Shown: positions 22,338 to 34,090 of the stretch, piece by piece
How the letters are laid out: each line of letters begins with the position of its first letter
Numbering within the stretch: the stretch's first letter is position 1
Assembly: GCA_963580455.1 (NCBI GenBank)
Contig: OY756970.1
Location: 4,154,001-4,218,000, forward strand
Reading direction: 5' to 3'
DNA length: 64,000 nucleotides
Source of the DNA: Euonymus europaeus
Taxonomy: Eukaryota; Streptophyta; Magnoliopsida; Celastrales; Celastraceae
Translations under genes and position numbers: made by a program
Notes under the pieces: model-generated
The model's input: the letters and a program-made list of their open reading frames with translations, nothing else
Told to the model about the DNA's origin: nothing
Database searches by the model: none

Positions 22338-22748
22338 AAGACATTTCTTCCAAACATCCGATTATTTCAGCTCCGTCCAAAGGAATTTTACAGTATTCGT
22401 TAAAACAATTATTTTCATCATTTATTCAAAATTAATGAAACTTTTTTTTTTCCTACCAATTTAACCACAATCGATTTTTCCGATACATAAGATTTATTAA
22501 AACAATTTGAGACATACAAAAATATTTTTAAGGAAAAGCATAAATAATTTAAAAGGCAACCGACTAGGGAGTTGTGGGGTGCCTAACACCTTCCCCACAC
22601 TCAATAGACCCCCTTACCCATTTTCTCTGGTTCGCAGGCTTAACATTTTAGTGTCCAATTGCACTATAATCAATTGGTGGCGACTCTTACATTTTTAATC
22701 TCTTTTTCTCAAATAGCGCCGGTACGCGTCGTGATTTCGGTTGCGACA

Positions 22749-22753
22749 CCATG
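22749..22753. repeat. Right 5-bp target site duplication (CCATG)
   Basis: Exact copy of the CCATG at 4853-4857, directly after the terminal CA of the 3' LTR. Confidence 0.95.
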
Positions 22754-24594
22754 GATGAATTCTGCAGCCACAAAAAAGGAACATGACAAAATGCCTCAGA
22801 TTTTCTTTCTCTTCTGTCTTAGATTCATGTATATGATGTGTTTCTTGCTCTTGATTAATGTAGTTAATATCCCAAACATGAACTGGTATGTGTAGTGTGA
22901 TGATTTGGTGTTAAATGGTTTTTCTTAGCCTCTATTTTCACTTATTGGATTTTCAAAATGGTGGAGGTTAATATCTGAGGACTTCTAGTTCGCCGTTGAT
23001 GTGTGGTACCCTGGTTGCATTGATTTTATGTATAAGTTTCAAGAAATTGGGTTATGTGGGGAATTACCTCTTTTGATCCAAATTATTTATTCTCCTTGGA
23101 TTGTTGTTTTGATCTTAGAAATCTGAGATTCTAGGTATAACAGAAAGAAAAAAGGGTGTATTATGAGATGAAATCTGCGGATTATAGGGTTGGAGGTTAA
23201 GCATGGAAATTGGATATGGTTTACAAAATTTTTTTTTTGGGACTTTATATGTGAATTAATTGCTTGGGCTTAGGTGGTATATGATGGATTAACAATGGGG
23301 ATTAAGTTAGTGATAATTGGGCTACATGGATGAGTTGCATAAATTATGGATTTTGAATTCTTTATTTGGTTTAAGCATGAAGTAAAAGTTTAATGGGTTG
23401 GGCCAAGGTTATGGGTAATACTTGGGCTTTAATTTTTTATGGGGCTTAAAGTACTTTGTTTAATTCATAATTTAATGATTGATTAATTAGTCCGACGACG
23501 GAACTAAATGGGGAAGCATTGGATGCTATCCCGAAAGGATTCTTGAGGAAAATGATGGAATCCAAACCATTGGATGAAAAATGATTTAATGAAGCGCGGA
23601 GCCTTCGATACGAAAACCTCCTTTTCGGTAATCAATCATATTGTTTAATTATACTAATTTAATAGTATGGTTGAAATGATGAATTGCCTAAATAAAAACG
23701 GAAACTAAGTCTCTCTTATGTGTGCTTACTTTTTTTATTATTATATGTTGATGATGTGTTTTATTTAAGATGTGTTTTTTCATGCTATGTGATTATGTGT
23801 AAATTGTATGATTTAAAGTGTTAATATATTGGAATTGGGATTTGCGATAATTCAATATCGTATAGTCCACACACAAAAACTCGATTCCCAACATTTTAAT
23901 TTCATTTTATTTCTATCTTTATTTTTACTGCCGTTTTAATTTTATTTTATTTCAATTTTATTTGTATCTTATTTTAGTTTTATTTTATTTTCACATTATT
24001 TTATTTTTAGCATTTATATTGTATATTTTTTGTATAAAAATTATATCGAAAGTCTTTACCTACGATGAAGCTGATTTGGGGAATGCATTGGATGCACTCT
24101 CGAAACGATTCTTGAGGTGCGAGTGTTTCTAGGAAATTTGACCATTGGATGAAAAAATTCCGTGAACCTCAATATTAAACTTTTGATATAATTTTTATGT
24201 TTTCTAAAATTATTTGATCCTATTTTGATATAGTGTTGACATTTTCTAAAATTAATTAATTCAATTTCAAAATAGTTTTTTTAATTTTCTAAAACTTATT
24301 TTATCATATTTTGATATATTTTTGTATATAATTATTTTCCCCCATGAATGTATTATTGACACAATCAATGTTTTTTTTTAAAATCATATAATGAGATAAT
24401 AAAAATTAAATTGACAACTGTTTTTTAAAACAGACGTTGTGGGGTGCCTCACACCTTCCCCATACGTAACAAACTCACTTACCCATTTTTTCTGGATTCT
24501 CGCAGACCAAATTATTTTTATTGGTGACCAATTGCAGCTATTACAATTGGTGGCGACTCTTCTTTAAATTTCTTTCGCAAAATTGGTTGCGACA
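22754..24594 (+). mobile_element. LTR-like remnant of a second Tat-type element
   Basis: No gene is present. The end of the region (24435-24594) matches the terminal part of the Ogre-type LTR in order and wording: GTGGGGTGCCTCACACCTTC, then CAATTGGTGGCGACTCTTC, ending GGTTGCGACA at 24594. No primer binding site follows, so it is a solo LTR or a 3' LTR. Two diverged copies of a motif block (ATTGGATGC...CGATTCTTGAG...CCATTGGATGAAAAA) lie at 23508-23583 and 24080-24160. Its left end is not defined, because the large element inserted at 4858/22748 may split it. Confidence 0.6.
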
Positions 24595-24829
24595 TCTTGT
24601 TCAACAAAATATGTCATTTTTGCCTTCGACCTTGAATTTTCTCTGTTATTGTTCAATGAAATATGTAATTGTTGCCTTTGACATTGGATTTACTATGTCA
24701 TTGTTCAAATGTTTCAATTTTTAATTTTGGAATATGTTATTGGGTTGCTATTGTGTTGTTTATATAATGGACCTTCCACATACATCACTGTTCAGAAGTT
24801 TCTTTTGCCTAAGAATTATTTATGTGTCA

Positions 24830-26990
24830 TTTGTTCAAAAAGAAAGTTAATTGTGAAACCATCTACCCTAAAGATAAATATGAAATCTCCTAATTTTCCT
24901 TAAACACATTCATGGTGATATATGTGAACATATTCATTCACCATGTGGACCATTTCATTATTTTATGATTTTGATAAATGCATCATCTAAATGGTCACAT
25001 GTGTATTTATTATCTACTCATAATATTGCATTTGCTAGATTGTTGGCCCAAATTATTTATTTATGAGCACAATTTTTAGATTATCTCATTAAGTCAATTT
25101 GACTGGATAATGCTGGTGAATTTACTTCTCAAACATTCAATGACTATTGTATGTAATTAGGAATTGATGTTGAACATCCAGTTTCTCATACTGATATACA
25201 AAATGTGTTAACAAAATCTCTTAAAAACGTTTTCAATAGATTGCAAATCTATACTTTTGAAAAGTAAATTACTTACTACGAGTGTTTGATTGTGTAGTTT
25301 ATGTTTTTATTCTACCTCCACAGAGAACCAAGATGGGACCACAATGTCAACTTAGTATTTATGTTGGTTTTGATTTGCCTTCTATTATTCAATATCATGA
25401 ACCACTAACTAGTAATGCTTTCAAAGCTAGGTTTGCATATTATCACTTTGATGAATTTATTTTTCCTCTTTAGGGAATTTTTTTTTAATCTTATAAAGTA
25501 AAAGATATTTGTTGGTACACTCCAACACAATCTCATCTTGTTCCTCCCACAAAACAATGTGAACTTGAAGTTCAAAAGATTATTCATTTACAAAATATTG
25601 CTAACCAATTGCCTAATGTTTTTACTAAAACTTCAAAGGTATAATAAATGATGAGTTAACACCACACCAGAAGTGTGGACAACCAATGGGTGCAAAAGAT
25701 ATATTTCCTTGAAAAAATAAATCACAAGCTTCAAACAAACCTTCAGAAGAGGTTATTCTTTAAGAGAATGCTCCAAAAGAGTTTAACTAAACTCGAGAAG
25801 AGAATATTCTTCCTGTATCCCAACTTTCTATCCAAAAATCTCTTGAAGAGATAATACCTCCGAAAGAGGTACAAGTACCATATAATGATAAGAGCTCAAT
25901 AAATCATGAAAAAAATTGGATAAAAGTAAGATTATTGTTGACAACGTATTTGCATATACAATTGCTATTGTCATTACCAGAACTAATGAGGATCCTGAAG
26001 CAAAATCTGTCCATGAATGCCAACGCATAAATGATTGGCCAAAATGGGAAGAAGCTGTCAAGGAAGAGTTAAACTATTTAAATAAAAGAGAAGTTTTTGG
26101 ACTTGTAGTCTAGACACCAGAAGAAGTCATACCTGTTTAACATAAATGAGTATTTTTGAGAAAGTGCAGTGAAAGTAATAAAATTACAAGATACAAACCG
26201 AGACTTGTGGCACCAGGCTTCTTGCAAAAACTCGGAATTGATTATGAGGAGACATATTCTCCAATAATAGATGGTATCATATTCAAATTTTTAATTGTCT
26301 TGATTGTCGTTAAACGTATATAAATGTGTTTATATGGATCTCTAATGTATCTTGCAAATGGTTTGAGACCTTATATAGCATTTGCAATAAATTTATTGGC
26401 AAGATATAGTGTTGCTTCGACTCGGCGATATTGAAATGGAGTAAAACATATTTTAAGATATCTTCGAGGAACAACTGATTTTGTGTTATTTTCAATTGAG
26501 TCAAAGCCTCAATTAGTTGGATATGTAGATGCTAGATATCTATTTGATACTCATAATGTCAAATATCAAACTGGCTATATGTTCATTTCTTGGAAATCAG
26601 TGAAGCAAACAATCACAACAATTTATTCTAATCATTTCGAGATAATAACAATTTACAAAGCTAATCAAGAATGTTTGTCGTTGAGATCAATGATTTCATA
26701 TATTCAAAAAAATTGTGGACTTCAATTTGTCAAAGATGTGCCAACTATATTATACGAAGACAATGTCGTATGCATAACACAACTTTGAGGAGGATACACA
26801 AAAGGAGACATAACTAAACACATATCTCCAAAATTATTTGGTGCACATGATTTCCAAAAAACTGGCGAAATAGATGTTCAACAAATTCGCTCAAGTGATA
26901 GTTTGACAGATTTGTTCATAAAGGCGTTCTTACATGCAACATTCAAGAAATTTGTATATCAAATTGGAATGCGTCATCTGAAAGATTTAT
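24830..26990 (+). pseudogene. Decayed Ty1/copia polyprotein
   Basis: Many stops and shifts, but the copia order is clear. Integrase: KRKLIVKPSTLKINMKSPNF, then a region equivalent to HGDICGPIHPPCGPF around 24910-24960, and a DNAGEF-type site near 25105. Integrase C-terminus: LPPQRTKMGPQCQLSIYVGF at 25310-25370. RT start: WPKWEEAVKEELNYL at 26037 and [21 protein letters not shown] at 26195. RNase H: PQLVGYVDARYLFDTHNVKYQ at 26507 and ILYEDNVVCITQL at 26750. The RT catalytic centre (YVDD) is missing: the sequence passes from the RT N-terminus to the post-catalytic ARYSVAS-type region near 26330, which implies an internal deletion. Confidence 0.85.
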
Positions 26991-27310
26991 CCTTAAGTTA
27001 CAAATCAGAGAGAGTAATGGTGTGAAGCTATTAGCATGCATTGTACTCTTTTTTCCATCGACTAAAGGATTTTTCCCATAGGATTTTTCCTTGATAAGGT
27101 TTTAATGAGACAATCCCTTCACACCTTATATAAAGTTTCTATACAAGATTGATGTACTCTTTTTTCCTTTATTAAGTTTTTTATCTCACTGAATTTTTCC
27201 TTAGTAAGGTTTTAATACGTGGTCATCCAAGAGGGAGTATTATGATTATGATATTGATTAGTAGATTCCCACTTTATTAGAGTATTTGAAGGCTGTTTGG
27301 AGGCTACTTA
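26991..27310 (+). other. 3' untranslated region and probable LTR start of the decayed copia element
   Basis: Two copies of a TTTTTCC...GGTTTTAAT(A/G) block (about 27050-27110 and 27150-27215) are followed by a purine-rich stretch CCAAGAGGGAGT at 27227-27238, a typical copia polypurine tract. The presumed LTR after it is interrupted at 27310 by the next insertion. Confidence 0.55.
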
Positions 27311-29586
27311 TGTCACGCCCCTCTCCCAGATAGGTGCAGATGAACACCCATGAATCCCAGAGACGTGACCGGCAGGGAACTCCTCCGTTCCCCGAACCGG
27401 ATTTACACCCCAAGCTACCCAAACACTACATAAGTAATCTCACACACATATGTCTCAACCAAATCCCAAATACTGTCATAATGGAATGCAACATACAAAC
27501 CAGAGTCTACAGCGGAATATCACATAGATACGGAATACCGTACAAAACACAGATACTACAGACAGACAAACCATTCCCACCAGCTACATCACGCCTCACG
27601 CATCCCTGCGCTGATCATCCACTCCGGCTATCTCACCTGAAAACATGTGAATGAAAGGGATGAGCTACAAAGCTCAGTAGGGATGTAGAGGAATATCAAT
27701 CATCAGAATAAACGGAAAGTAAAAGCTCAAGAGGTAAGTGAAATGAACAGGAAACTCAAATAGTGATACACTCCCGTATCACCGAACTCCAGTAAATCAG
27801 AGATAAAGTAAGAAAGCCTGTAAGATATAGAATACATACAGAGAAACCATAAGTGATACACATCACAACTCATCACAATCAGTCAATCCGTAGGGTAGAT
27901 ACCGAGTAGGCTCCACCACTACCATCCTCAAGTACAACTCTCAAATCAGTACTCAATCATAATCCAACTCAAATCCATATCAACTCAAATCCGTATCAAC
28001 ACAAATCCGTATCAACTCATATCCACATAACAACAGAAAATCCTCCCCTGGACCCACCCTGATCCCCGCAAGGTGTCTCCCAGTCCAGGTACTCCCCAGA
28101 TTGGATGAGGATCGAGCCTACATCAGGTACTCGATAGCATCGCCTACATCGAAGAGCGTCCCCTAGGATGTACCTCACCTCAATCCGGTCTCCAGGTACG
28201 TACCCGATCAAAACCATCGATAAATCATCCAGTAAGCTGGGTTGCCCGATGTGGGTCCCATGCTCTACAAATCATCCCCCCATAATCTCACAAATCATAG
28301 AAGATCATCATAATGGAATCCTATCCGGACTCTCGAGGATAAAACCAGGCATCAGGAGATGGGCAACAACCAATGGATGTGGGCCCCACAAAAGGATAAG
28401 TGGACCCCCCACAAAAGGATAAGTGGGCCCCACGAGATGATAGGTGGGCCCCACCAGGATAGTGGGCCCCACAAGAGACACGATGCACAACAATACTGCC
28501 AGTCGTACATATACCTCCAAACAAACCACATATAATCATAACACATTGCAATTGCGGAAATAAATCAGATAAGAGTAGAAAAAGAGAAATTCCCAACCTC
28601 CGGGAATTTCACACCAATAGACAAATAGGAGTCCGTCGAATACGGAACCCCCGGAACCCCAAATAAGAAATAGGGCAGAATCCCTACCTGGAATGTCGAC
28701 TAAGCTAATCTGTAATACGTCTGAAAACTCCAAATCAACCTCCTGCATCAAAATACGGATACGTATACACGACAGTCAAAGTACGGAAAAGTCAACCAAA
28801 AGTCAACCTAAAAGTCAACGGTCAAAGTCAACTCGGGTAACCCGGTCAACTCGGGTCAAAAGTCAAACCGGTCAAAGTCAATTCGGGTCAAATAGTCCAC
28901 GGTCAAACCGGGTCAAATAGTCAAACCGGGTCAACCCAGTCAAAACGGGTCAAACCCGAGTCAACGGGTCAACTCAGTCAAACCCGAGTCAACTCGCCGG
29001 AGCTGAGTCAACTCGGCCGGCCGGTCGCCGGAATCCATTTTTCCGGCGAATTTTCCGGTCACTCCTACATCAAAACGAAGCCCACAACAACAGAAATCTA
29101 ATGGTACCTGTCTCGTTCCAAAATTCCTACTGAATCAACCGGGATCGAGCTTTGAAATTTTGAAAAACCGAAACTTCGCCGGCTGATTCCGCCGTCTACG
29201 GTGGTCCGATGGTGGTGATTCTACTTGGGTTTTGCTCCTCTCTTCACGAGCTTCGATTTGACACCTTACTTGCTCCGATCGGACCACAAACGAACAACTT
29301 CTTCTCTCTCTCTCTCTCCTCCCCCCTCTCTCTCTCTCCTTCGGCCAAATCTGCCGGAAAAACCAGAAAAATCTGGGTTATCCCAGATTTTTGGTGAAAA
29401 TTACCGTTTTGCCCCTTATTCCCAAATAACACTTAAACTTCTATAATCCATAACAAATCCAATTCAACTCCGATTTAGCTGATTCTTACGTCAATATTTT
29501 TCCAAAAATATGTAGTATTTATTAAAAATATTAAATTTGAAAAATTATTATATATTTTTTTAAAATTTTGGGTTCGGGATATTACA
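27311..29586. mobile_element. Solo LTR with perfect 5-bp target duplication
   Basis: 2276 bp beginning TGTCACGCCCC and ending GGGATATTACA, flanked by ACTTA at 27306-27310 and 29587-29591. There is no coding capacity and no internal LTR pair, so it is best read as a gypsy-type solo LTR left by recombination between LTRs. It contains short direct repeats of the forms CAACTCAAATCC, GATAAGTGGGCCCCAC and GTCAAACCGGGTCAA, and a CT tract at 29303-29340. Polarity is not certain; a TATA-like stretch near 29545 and the CT tract would fit transcription on the minus strand. Confidence 0.85.
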
Positions 29587-29659
29587 ACTTAAGAGCTGAT
29601 TAAACTTATATCATTAGTAGTTGGAGGAGGTCATTTAAGATTAATGGTTAAACCATTAA

Positions 29660-32600
29660 TTTAAAATACGATCAATTTCAAAGGCGTTATAAAAAGGAGA
29701 AAAAAAAGGTGATGAACTGTCAAATGTCGGTTCGATGTCACTGACTGCGAAAGATTTCTCATGATCTCATCCAACTACAAAAGCACCTCTGGGTATAACC
29801 TAACACGGAGTCTTCAAATTGGACTCACAAATTGATGACACGTGTTCTACTATTTACTATTAACACATGAGTTGTGTCTTATATTAAAAGAAAACAAGTA
29901 AAAGGGAAGAGTCGCAAACGGCAATTTTTAAACGGCACCCATCTTTTAAAATATGATCAATTACAAAGGCGTTATAAAAAGGAGAAAAAAAGACAAATTG
30001 ATGACACGTGTTCTACTATTTACTATTAACACAAGAGTTGTGTCTTATATTAAAAAAAACAAGTAAAGGTGAAGAGTCGCAAACGCCACTTTTTCAAACG
30101 GCACCCATCTTTTAAAATACGATCAATTTCAAAGGCATTATAAAAAGGAGAAAAAAAGGCGATGAACTGTCAAATGTCGGTTCGATGTCATTGACTGGGA
30201 AAGATTTCTCATGATCTCATCCAACTACAAAAGCACCTCTGAGTATAACCTAACACGGAGTCTTCAAATTGGGCTCACAAATTGATGACACGTGTTCTAC
30301 TATTTACTATTAACACAAGAGTTGTGTCTTCAATTAAAAGAAAACAAGTAAAAGTGAAGAGTCGCAAACGACACTTTTTCAAACGGCACCCATCTTTTAA
30401 AATATGATCAATTACAAAGGCGTTATAAAAAGGAGAAAAAAAAGACAAATTGATTACATGTGTTCTACTATTTACTATTAACACAAGAGTTGTGTCTTAT
30501 ATTAAAAGAAAACAAGTAAAGGTGAAGAGTCGCAAACGACACTTTTTCAAACGGCACCCATCTTTTAAAATACGATCAATTTCAAAGGCGTTATAAAAAG
30601 TAGAAAAAAAGGTGATGAACTGTCAAATGTCAGTTCGATGTCATTGACTTCGAAAAATTTCTCATGATCTCATCCAACTACAAAAGCACCTCTGGGTATA
30701 ACCTAACACGGAGTTTTCAAATTGGGCTCACAAATTGATGACACATGTTCTACTATTTACTATTAACACAAGAGTTGTGTCTTATATTAAAAGAAAACAA
30801 GTAAAAGTGAGGAGTCGCAAACGACACTATTTCAAACGGCACCCATCTTTTAAAATATGATCAATTTCAAAGGCGTTATAAAAAGGAGAAAAAAAAAACA
30901 AATTGATGACACGTGTTCTACTATTTACTATTAACACAAGAGTTGTGTCTTCTATTAAAAGAAAACAAGTAAAAGTGAAGAGTCGCAAACGGCACTTTTT
31001 CAAACGGCACCCATCTTTTAAAATATGATCAATTTCAAAGGCGTTATAAAAAGGAGAAAAAAAAGATAAATTGATGACTCGTGTTCTACTATTTACTATC
31101 AACAAAAGAGTTGTGTCTTATATTAAAAGAAAACAAGTAAAGGTGAAGAGTCGCAAACGACACTTTTTCAAACGACACCCATCTTTTAAAATACGATCAA
31201 TTTCAAAGGCGTTATAAAAAGGAGGAAAAAAGGTGATGAACTGTCAAATGTCGGTTCGATGTCATTGACTGCGAAAGATTTCTCATGATCTCATCCAACT
31301 ACAAAAGCACCTCTGAGTATATTCTAACACGGAGTCTTCAAATTGGACTCAAAAATTGATGACACGTGTTCTACTATTTACTATTAACACAAGAGTTGTG
31401 TCTTCTATTAAAAGAAAACAAGTAAAAGTGAAGAGTCGCAAACGGCACTTTTTCAAACGGCACCCATCTTTTAAAATATGATCAATTACAAAGGCGTTAT
31501 AAAAAGGAGAAAAAAAAGACAAATTGATGACACGTGTTCTACTATTTACTATTAACACAAGAGTTGTGTCCTATATTAAAAGAAAACAAGTAAAGGTGAA
31601 GAGTCGCAAACGACACTTTTTCAAACGGCACCCATCTTTTAAAATACGATCAATTTCAAAGGCGTTATAAAAAGTAGAAAAAAAGGTGATGAACTGTCAA
31701 ATGTCAGTTCGATGTCATTGACTGCGAAAGATTTGTCATGATCTCATCCAACTACAAAAGCACCTCTGGGTATAACCTAACATGGAGTCTTCAAATTGGG
31801 CTCACAAATTAATGACACGTGTTCTACTATTTACTATTAACACATGAGTTGTGTCTTATATTAAAAGAAAACAAGTAAAAGTGAAGAGTCGCAAACGACA
31901 CTTTTTCAAGCGGCACCCATCTTTTAAAATATGATCAATTACAAAGGCGTTATAACAAGGAGAAAAAAAGACAAATTGATGACACATGTTCTACTATTTA
32001 CTATTAACACAAGAGTTGTGTCTTATATTAAAAGAAAACAAGTAAAGGTGAAGAGTCGCAAACGACACTTTTTCAAACGGCACCCATCTTTTAAAATACG
32101 ATCATTTTCAAAGGCGTTATAAAAAGTAGAAAAAAAGGTGATGAACTGTCAAATGTCAGTTCGATGTCATTGACTGCGAAAAATTTCTCATGATTTCATC
32201 CAACTACAAAAGCACCTCTGGGTATAACCTAACACGGAGTCTTCAAATTGGGCTCACAAATTGATGACGCATGTTCTACTGTTTACTATTAACACAAGAG
32301 TTGTGTCTTATATTAAAAGAAAACAAGTAAAAGTGAAGAGTCGCAAACGGCACTTTTTCAAACGGCACCCATCTTTTAAAATATGATCAATTTCAAAGGC
32401 GTTATAAAAAGGAGAAAAAAAAGACAAATTGATGACACGTGTTCTACTATTTACTATTAACACAAGAGTTGTGTCTTCTATTAAAAGAAAACAAGTAAAA
32501 GTGAAGAGTCGCAAACGTCACTTTTTCAAACGGCACCCATCTTTTAAAATATGATCAATTTCAAAGGCGTTATAAAAAGGAGAAAAAAAAGACAAATTGA

Positions 32601-34090
32601 TGACACGTGTTCTACTATTTACTATCAACACAAGAGTTGTGTCTTATATTAAAAGAAAACAAGTAAAGGTGAAGAATCGCAAACGACACTTTTTGAAACG
32701 GCACCCATCTTTTAAAATACGATCAATTTCAAAGGCGTTATAAAAAGGAGAAAAAAAAGGTGATGAACTGTCAAATGTCGGTTCAATGTCATTGACTGCG
32801 AAAGATTTCTCATGATCTCATCCAACTACAAAAGCACCTCTTGGTATAACCTAACACGGAGTCTTCAAATTGGGCTCACAAATTGATGACACGTGTTCTA
32901 CTATTTACTATTAACACAAGAGTTGTGTCTTATATTAAAAGAAAACAAGTAAAAATGAAGAGTCGCAAACGGCACTTTTTCAAACGGCACCCATCTTTTA
33001 AAATGTGATCAATTTCAAAGGCGTTATAAAAAGGAAAAAAAAAGACAAATTGATGACACGTGTTCTACTATTTACTATTAACACATGAGTTGTGTCTTAT
33101 ATTAAAAGAAAACAAGTAAAAGTGAAGAGTCGCAAACGACACTTTTTCAAACGGCACCCATCTTTTAAAATATGATCAATTACAAAGGCGTTATAACAAG
33201 GAGAAAAAAAAGACAAATTGATGACACGTGTTCTACTATTTACTATTAACACAAGAGTTGTGTCTTATATTAAAAGAAAACAAGTAAAGGTGAAGAGTCG
33301 CAAACGACACTTTTTCAAACGGCACCCATCTTTTAAAATACGATCATTTTCAAAGGCGTTATAAAAAGTAGAAAAAAAGGTTATGAACTGTCAAATGTCA
33401 GTTCGATGTCATTGACTTCGAAAAATTTCTCATGATCTCATCCAACTACAAAAGCACCTCTGAGTATAACCTAACACGGAGTCTTCAAATTGGGCTCACA
33501 AATTGATGACACATGTTCTACTGTTTACTATTAACACAAGAGTTGTGTCTTATATTAAAAGAAAACAAATAAAAGTGAAGAGTCGCAAACGGCACTTTTT
33601 CAAACGGCACCCATCTTTTAAAATATGATCAATTTCAAAGGCGTTATAAAAAGGAGAAAAAAAAGACAAATTGATGACACATGTTCTACTATTTACTATT
33701 AACACAAGAGTTGTGTCTTCTATTAAAAGAAAACAAGTAAAAGTGGAGAGTCGCAAACGTCACTTTTTCAAACGGCACCCATCTTTTAAAATATGATCAA
33801 TTTCAAAGGCGTTATAAAAAGGAGAAAAAAAAAGACAAATTGATGACACGTGTTCTACTATTTACTATCAACACAAGAGTTGTGTTTTATATTAAAAGAA
33901 AACAAGTAAAGGTGAAGAATCGCAAACGACACTTTTTCAAACGGCACCCTTCTTTTAAAATACGATCAATTTCAAAGGCGTTATAAAAAGAAGGAAAAAA
34001 GGTAATGAACTGTCAAATGTCGGTTCGATGTCATTGACTGCGAAAGATTTATCATGATCTCATCCAACTACAAAAGCACCTCTGGGTATA
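29660..34090. repeat. Satellite array of two alternating unit lengths with higher-order structure
   Basis: About 4.4 kb of tandem repeats with 20 copies of the shared segment. Short units are about 168 bp. Long units are about 283 bp because they carry an extra block of about 115 bp (starting GATGAACTGTCAAATGTC). The long-unit marker occurs at 29719, 30169, 30622, 31243, 31696, 32148, 32770, 33390 and 34012. Spacings are 450, 453, 621, 453, 452, 622, 620 and 622 bp: patterns of long-short or long-short-short. The first two groups of three repeat with a 1.52-1.53-kb period. Small minus-strand ORFs in it are repeat artefacts. The last long unit is cut off at about 34090. Confidence 0.95.

Larger units (their letters stand above)
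4858..22748 (+). mobile_element. Complete Tat/Ogre-type Ty3/gypsy retrotransposon, 17.9 kb
   Basis: The element has near-identical LTRs (4858-7125 and 20479-22748), both beginning TGTAGTACC and ending TTGCGACA. A perfect 5-bp target duplication CCATG lies at 4853-4857 and 22749-22753. A primer binding site follows the 5' LTR and a purine tract precedes the 3' LTR. Internal order: ORF1 of the Ogre kind upstream of gag, gag-pro, a predicted intron, RT, two RNase H domains, integrase, a long spacer, an extra ORF, and a tandem-repeat 3' region. A separate ORF1, an intron between protease and RT and a dual RNase H are known features of Ogre/Tat elements. The copy is defective: one frameshift and three in-frame stops. 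Confidence 0.95.
20479..22748 (+). repeat. 3' LTR of the Ogre-type element
   Basis: 2270 bp, about 99.7 percent identical to the 5' LTR by manual comparison. The seven substitutions are at 5' LTR positions 4891, 4971, 5012, 5040, 5053, 5228 and 5538. All other differences are length changes in homopolymer runs. It would supply the polyadenylation signals for the element. Confidence 0.95.

Noticed and set aside
30275..33756. Several 60-90-residue minus-strand ORFs with near-identical sequence
   Set aside because: They are chance frames of the satellite unit and vary in ends as the unit lengths change.
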